This document shows positions 6,369-9,743 of a stretch of 9,743 bases of DNA, in pieces. A model generated the notes under the pieces. That model was not told the origin of the DNA and searched no databases. It worked only from the letters and a program-made list of their open reading frames with translations. The position numbers and the translations under genes were made by a program. Position 1 is the first letter of the stretch; each line of letters opens with the position of its first letter. Origin of the DNA: Phycisphaerales bacterium (GTDB taxonomy: Bacteria; Planctomycetota; Phycisphaerae; Phycisphaerales; UBA1924); NCBI GenBank assembly GCA_007124345.1, contig SLFH01000030.1, positions 1 through 9,743 on the forward strand, given 5' to 3'.

Positions 6369-7949
6369 ATGCGATGCCCCATCCGCACAATCCTCGCCCC
6401 GCTCTTCTCGCTTGTTGTTTTCGTCGCGGCCGTCGGGCTGCCGAATGAAGCAACGGCCAATCCGAGCAGCTCGGCATGCTCGTCCAGATATCAATTGGCC
6501 TGGGAGATGCCGTTGCGGAGCAGCGACGTCGGCCGCAAGCTCAGCGACGTCCTGAAACGTTCCGAGTTCAGCACGACTCGGATCAACGCCATTCGGCGTA
6601 CGTCGATCGCCAACGGTCCGGGCGGCAAGGTCGCCCTGCAAATGGATATCCCGCGTGGCGAGAACCGCTCGTCGATGTTCTTCCTGTCGCCCCTGGGTCG
6701 GCCGGGGGTCGATGCCGCCTGCCTGTCGCTGCTGGTCTATCTTGAGAGGGGTTTCGAGTGGCCGCGCAGCGGCGCCGGCACGAAGATGGGCTGGGGCCTC
6801 TGGGGCGGCGACGATCCGGGCGCCCTCAGTGGCGGCGTCTATCCCAACCAGCAGGGCGGCTGGTCGGTCCGCAACGTCAACACTGATTGGGGTTTTCGAC
6901 TCTATTCGTATCACCTCAACAGGTCGGGGCGCTTCGGCGACCAAGGTCGTCCGGTTGCGCGCTTCAACAGCAGCGATTGGGGCACCGGCCGCTGGCACAA
7001 GATCGAGGTCGAGGTCGTGATGAACGATCCGGGCAGGAACAACGGCTATGCGCAGGTCTGGCTCGACGGGAAGCATCGTCAGACCATGACCAATCTGCGC
7101 TTTCGCAACTCTGGTGACTGGGCCATTCGCGGCTTGCTGTTCAACGATATGTGGGGCGGCAATACGAGCAATCCCGACCAGTTCTCGCCCAAGGCGCAGA
7201 AAATGTGGTACGCGGACTACAAGCTCTACACCAAGAACGGTAGCGCGGTCGCACAGAACACCTCGACCCCGTCAACCACCAGCGAATCGACGGTGACCGG
7301 TAGCGCGGCGAGCGGCGGTTCCGGGTTCGGCGCGATCAGCCCGAGCGGCCCGACCGACCGCAACGACGTCGTGCTGCGCTGGCGGCCTCATCCGAACGCC
7401 GAGCGCTACTATCTGCGAGTGAACGATCGACGCAACGGCTCGATGATCGTGGGAACCACCGTCTGGCCCGACCGCGCCTGCAACAGCACCGAATGCACGC
7501 ATCGGCTCAGCAGCCTGCCGGCCGGCCAGCTCGAATGGATGGTCCGCCCGCAAGACGGCAACCGGCATCTCGCCGGCTACAGCAGCCTGCAGATCGATAC
7601 GGAGACCAGGGCCTCGCAGAACACCTCGGCCCCGTCGTCCACCGACACGACGACGTCGACCGATACCGCGTCGAGCCAGCCGACCACGACGAGCGATGGT
7701 TCCGAGTTCGACACGGTCAGACTGATCAATCCGCGCGGTCATATCGGCTGGGCCCGGTCGTCCACCGACACGACGACGTTGACCGATACCGCGTCGAGCC
7801 AGCCGAGCACGACGAGCGATGGTTCCGGGTTCGGCACGGTCAGACCGATCAATCCGCGCGGTCACATCGACCTCATGCCGAGCTTCCCGTTGCAGCCGAG
7901 CGCCGAGCCCTTCTCTTTACTGAGCAGGATCGACGGAACGGCCCGCTGA
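6369..7949 (+). CDS. Secreted polysaccharide-lyase-14-like protein with repetitive C-terminal tail
   Basis: 526 residues from the ATG at 6369. An upstream in-frame ATG (6303) would bury the signal peptide, so I reject it. Residues 1-30 are a classical signal peptide: basic start, hydrophobic core, AXA site ATA before NP. Residues about 36-288 match the polysaccharide lyase family 14 fold: GTKMGWGLWGG (137-147), GGWSVRNV (163-170), LYSYHL (178-183), a GRWHKIEVEVVMN segment (207-219), YAQVWLDGK (227-235) and FNDMWGGN (258-265). Lys139, Ser166/Arg168 and Tyr179/Tyr181 resemble the Lys, S-x-R and Y-x-Y active-site pattern known for PL14 alginate/glucuronan lyases. A Ser/Thr-rich linker leads to a beta-rich, FN3-like module (about 319-410) with a Cys pair (371, 376). 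Two 41-residue repeats follow, then a frame-shifted end. It may trim or release the polymer made by this locus; the substrate is inferred only by family. Confidence 0.75.
   Translation: MRCPIRTILAPLFSLVVFVAAVGLPNEATANPSSSACSSRYQLAWEMPLRSSDVGRKLSDVLKRSEFSTTRINAIRRTSIANGPGGKVALQMDIPRGENRSSMFFLSPLGRPGVDAACLSLLVYLERGFEWPRSGAGTKMGWGLWGGDDPGALSGGVYPNQQGGWSVRNVNTDWGFRLYSYHLNRSGRFGDQGRPVARFNSSDWGTGRWHKIEVEVVMNDPGRNNGYAQVWLDGKHRQTMTNLRFRNSGDWAIRGLLFNDMWGGNTSNPDQFSPKAQKMWYADYKLYTKNGSAVAQNTSTPSTTSESTVTGSAASGGSGFGAISPSGPTDRNDVVLRWRPHPNAERYYLRVNDRRNGSMIVGTTVWPDRACNSTECTHRLSSLPAGQLEWMVRPQDGNRHLAGYSSLQIDTETRASQNTSAPSSTDTTTSTDTASSQPTTTSDGSEFDTVRLINPRGHIGWARSSTDTTTLTDTASSQPSTTSDGSGFGTVRPINPRGHIDLMPSFPLQPSAEPFSLLSRIDGTAR
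7634..7879 (+). repeat. Tandem duplication of a 123-bp unit in the lyase tail
   Basis: Unit one (7634-7756) and unit two (7757-7879) align without gaps at an offset of 123 bases. Most differences lie at the 3' end of the unit. Each encodes 41 residues: a Ser/Thr linker (STDTTT...TASSQP, then TTSDGS) followed by a short module start (F-x-T-V-R-x-I-N-P-R-G-H-I). The high identity points to a recent duplication. Confidence 0.9.
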
Positions 7950-8065
7950 TCGTGGGGATCACCGCCCGACGGCCCGACCGCGCCGGCAACAGCGCCGAAG
8001 GCATGCGTTGGCACGGTAGCCGGCATCTCGCCGGCTACCGTGCCCCGATGACCGACACGATTTAG
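7905..8065 (+). pseudogene. Frame-shifted, decaying copy of the lyase tail module
   Basis: From about 7319 to 7402 the tail module aligns without gaps with 7823-7906 (offset 504 bases), including the 30-residue start F-G-x3-P. Then 33 bases of the intact module (7401-7433) correspond to only 32 bases here (7905-7936), a one-base loss. The CDS therefore ends at 7949. In the shifted frame the homology continues: DRRNGPLIVGIT matches DRRNGSMIVGTT of the intact module, DRAGNSAEG matches DRACNSTEC, and SRHLAGY matches NRHLAGY. The shifted frame ends at TAG 8063-8065. Both module cysteines are replaced by Gly and about 20 residues in the middle are missing, which supports decay rather than a simple sequencing error. 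Confidence 0.75.
8010..8044 (+). terminator. Perfect 15-bp hairpin downstream of the lyase stop (possible terminator)
   Basis: The arms 8010-8024 and 8030-8044 are perfect reverse complements around a 5-base loop (ATCTC), starting 60 bases after the lyase stop codon. No U-run follows, so it may be a U-less terminator, a transcript-end stabiliser or a target for another factor. It lies within the decayed tail module. The corresponding site in the intact module has only a core CCGGC/GCCGG stem. Confidence 0.45.
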
Positions 8066-8331
8066 CAACCCAGATCCTGCCGGCGGCCTCGCCGATTGTC
8101 GCCACCTCGGCGACAGGCTACCTGGCGCATTTTCAATGCCTACTGGAAACAGCCGGCGACCGGGAACCGCGCTAGCGTTGCCGAGGCCGCCCGGACAGCG
8201 CCAGCCGGGTCGGCCGGCCGGAGCGGCGGGGCGCGAGGCAAGGTTCGGCTCGAGCGGTGCCGCCAGCGGCCTCCTGGACAGCCCGATGCCCACCGGTTAG
8301 ACGCGGGGTCGACCGTGCCGGAGCCCTGCGA
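8066..8331 (+). other. Spacer between the lyase remnant and the flippase gene
   Basis: No convincing gene. It contains a short hairpin (7-bp arms 8097-8103 and 8109-8115, 5-base loop). The ribosome binding site of the flippase gene is GGAG at 8320-8323, 8 bases before ATG 8332. A TTG-initiated frame of 79 codons covers 8096-8335 and its stop overlaps the flippase ATG, but its translation is Arg/Ala/Pro-rich and it lacks a ribosome binding site. I could not find a good promoter, so whether the flippase is transcribed from here or by read-through from the lyase gene is open. Confidence 0.5.
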
Positions 8332-9633
8332 ATGACGCCGCTGCTTTCTTCGTTGACCCAGCTGAAACGCAGCCGCTTCGTCTACCGGCTGTTCGTTCTT
8401 TCCGGCGGGATGACGATCGGCCAGGGGCTACTCCTACTCAGCACGCCGTTGCTCACCCGGCTCTACACGCCCGAGAGCTTCGGGGTGTTCGCCGTGTTCG
8501 GTGCCTTGTCGTCGATTTTCATCACCGTGGTAGCGCTGCGCTACGAGCAGGCCGTGCCGCTCGAGCAGAACGATCGGATAGCGGCCGCGCTGGTGGTCGG
8601 CAGCGTTCTGGCGAGCCTGCTCGTCTCGCTGCTGGCGTGTCTGGCAGTACTGTTCGGTGGGGCGGCGCTGGCGCGGCGGCTGGCGATGCCGGATCTCGCC
8701 TCGCTCCTCTGGCTGCTGCCGCCCTGCCTGCTGCTCTGGGGAGTCGGCAGTGCCGTGAGCTTGTGGGCGATCCGGCGCGGCGCGATCCGCACGAACGGGG
8801 TCAACCGCGTGCTCCACTATGCTGCTCAGGCTGGCGGTCAGTCGGGCCTCGGTGTGCTCGGCTCGGGGGCTGCGGGCCTGGTTCTCGGCTATGCTCTCGG
8901 CTACCTGGTGCGCGCCGGGCATCTGCTGACGGCGCTTCGCTCGGACGATCGGCTGCGTCTCCCCCGGGTCTCGTTCGGGGAGGTCGTTCGGGGGCTGCGA
9001 CGGCATTGGCGTTTTCCGGCATTCGCCGCCGGCGCCGCTCTTCTGCAGGCGACGAGCGCGATGTTGCCGGTCGTGCTCATCGCCTTTCTCTATGGCCCGC
9101 TCACAGCCGGCCTGTTCGGTTTGGCGCAGCGGGTCGTCGGCTTGCCGTTGCGGCTGGTCGGCGAGAGTGCCAGCCATGTCTTTCTGGGCGAGATTCGCAC
9201 GCTCGATCACGCCGGGATGATCCGGCTCTTCAAGCGGGTCGCCGTGCTTTTTGCCAGCTTCGGCGCCCTCGGCATGCTGCCGCTGCTCTGGGCAGCGCCG
9301 CCGTTGTTCGCTTTCGTTTTCGGTGAGGCATGGCGGGACGCCGGCGTCATCGTCCAGCTGCTGGTGCCACTCTATCTCACGCGGTTCGTCGTTATGCCGG
9401 TGTCACAAACGCTGAACGCCGTGGATCGCCAAGATTTGCATCTGGTCGCGTCGCTGCTGAACGTGGTGGCGCTCTGCGGCAGCTTTGCTGCCGGCTATGG
9501 CTTGGCCCTGCCGGCCGAATGGACCATCGGCCTCTTGAGCTTGGCGTCGACCGCGGCTTTTTTGTTCTACATCGGCATGGCGTGGCGTGATCTGCAGCGG
9601 GCCGACTGGCAGAAGCTCCGCCGAGCGGAATGA
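8332..9633 (+). CDS. Wzx-like oligosaccharide flippase
   Basis: 433 residues, almost entirely hydrophobic, with the pattern of about 12 TM segments usual for MATE-like polysaccharide flippases (Wzx/RfbX superfamily). The N-terminus is typical. There is GGMTIGQGLLLLSTPLLTRLYTPE in two pieces (about 25-48), then FGVFAVFGALSSIF (50-63) and ALRYEQAVPL (68-77), the conserved R-Y-E element of this family. A second-half mirror is seen around AGLFGLAQRVVGLPLRLVG (259-277) and SHVFLGEI (281-288). It would move the undecaprenyl-linked repeat unit from the cytoplasmic to the periplasmic leaflet. The start ATG 8332 has a GGAG site 8 bases upstream; a longer in-frame start at 8257 would add an Arg/Pro-rich leader and is less likely. 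It is encoded away from the glycosyltransferases, on the plus strand after the lyase, and is followed by a strong hairpin. Confidence 0.88.
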   Translation: MTPLLSSLTQLKRSRFVYRLFVLSGGMTIGQGLLLLSTPLLTRLYTPESFGVFAVFGALSSIFITVVALRYEQAVPLEQNDRIAAALVVGSVLASLLVSLLACLAVLFGGAALARRLAMPDLASLLWLLPPCLLLWGVGSAVSLWAIRRGAIRTNGVNRVLHYAAQAGGQSGLGVLGSGAAGLVLGYALGYLVRAGHLLTALRSDDRLRLPRVSFGEVVRGLRRHWRFPAFAAGAALLQATSAMLPVVLIAFLYGPLTAGLFGLAQRVVGLPLRLVGESASHVFLGEIRTLDHAGMIRLFKRVAVLFASFGALGMLPLLWAAPPLFAFVFGEAWRDAGVIVQLLVPLYLTRFVVMPVSQTLNAVDRQDLHLVASLLNVVALCGSFAAGYGLALPAEWTIGLLSLASTAAFLFYIGMAWRDLQRADWQKLRRAE

Positions 9634-9635
9634 GC

Positions 9636-9676
9636 GGCGGCGCGAACGATCGGCGCTACCCGTCGTTCGCGCCGCC
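9636..9676 (+). terminator. Hairpin after the flippase gene, likely (bidirectional) terminator
   Basis: The arms GGCGGCGCGAACGA (9636-9649) and its perfect reverse complement (9663-9676) enclose a 13-base loop, starting two bases after the flippase stop. There is no U-run on either side. A second, weaker 7-bp stem follows (9687-9693 with 9704-9710). Position right after a stop codon supports a transcript end. Confidence 0.55.
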
Positions 9677-9743
9677 TGCCCTGCTCGAGCTCGGACCGGC
9701 CCTCGAGCTCAGGTCGGCAAGGCGCCGATGGTTCTGGCCATGC
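9677..9743. other. Window end, no certain gene
   Basis: Only 67 bases. CTCGAGCTC occurs twice (9684-9692, 9702-9710). On the minus strand a frame ending at TGA 9711-9709 (last codons ARTIGALPT) could be the 3' end of a convergent gene. On the plus strand ATG 9729 with AAGG five bases earlier could start a gene. The sequence is too short to choose. Confidence 0.25.

Noticed and set aside
5874..7076. 400-codon minus-strand open frame across the intergenic gap and opposite the lyase
   Set aside because: Half of it is the complement of the lyase gene and the rest is Arg/Ser/Pro-rich; no ribosome binding site or domain is visible.
7319..8065. CRISPR-like or phage repeat array
   Set aside because: The repeats are in-frame coding modules with homologous protein translations and no regular spacer pattern.
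8096..8335. 79-codon plus-strand frame whose stop overlaps the flippase ATG
   Set aside because: TTG start, no ribosome binding site, Arg/Ala/Pro-rich composition; the overlap with the flippase start looks accidental, although a translationally coupled leader peptide cannot be excluded.
1..9743. Mobile element or integration site
   Set aside because: No transposase, integrase, terminal inverted repeats or target duplication was seen on either strand.

Overview
The window is GC-rich (well above 60 % by eye) and carries a Wzx/Wzy-type extracellular polysaccharide locus of a Gram-negative bacterium. Evidence for a Gram-negative host is a Wzx-like flippase, a Wzy/WaaL-like membrane polymerase or ligase, an ArnT-like GT-C enzyme and a signal-peptide-bearing lyase. 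GC content and codon use suit a Pseudomonadota (proteobacterial) host, but nothing here allows a genus call. No tRNA, rRNA, insertion sequence, integrase or CRISPR array was seen.

Layout. A gap of about 0.7 kb (5654-6368) separates two divergent blocks. The minus-strand block reads 5653 to 1. It encodes a 982-residue protein joining a membrane GT2 glycosyltransferase to an ArnT-like GT-C glycosyltransferase. Eight bases later comes a GT4 glycosyltransferase (2696-1509), then a Wzy/WaaL-like polymerase/ligase with a poly-acidic C-terminus (1425-91). A further gene probably starts at 74 and runs off the window. The plus-strand block encodes a secreted polysaccharide-lyase-14-like protein with a Ser/Thr-rich repetitive tail (6369-7949), a frame-shifted remnant of one more tail module (about 7905-8065), and a Wzx-like flippase (8332-9633) followed by a strong hairpin.

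How the genes may work together (inference from families). The GT2 and GT4 enzymes would build a lipid-linked repeat unit on the cytoplasmic face. The flippase would move it across the inner membrane. The Wzy-like protein would polymerise or ligate it in the periplasm. The GT-C half could add a side-branch sugar from a polyprenyl-phosphate donor there. The secreted lyase could trim or release the polymer, which would imply a uronic-acid-containing product.

The points most worth checking are: the in-frame GT2/GT-C join with a near-ideal internal ribosome binding site; the duplicated and decaying tail modules of the lyase, one of which now forms a perfect 15-bp hairpin; and an AT-rich patch inside the GT4 gene. 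I found no clearly new defence or mobile system.
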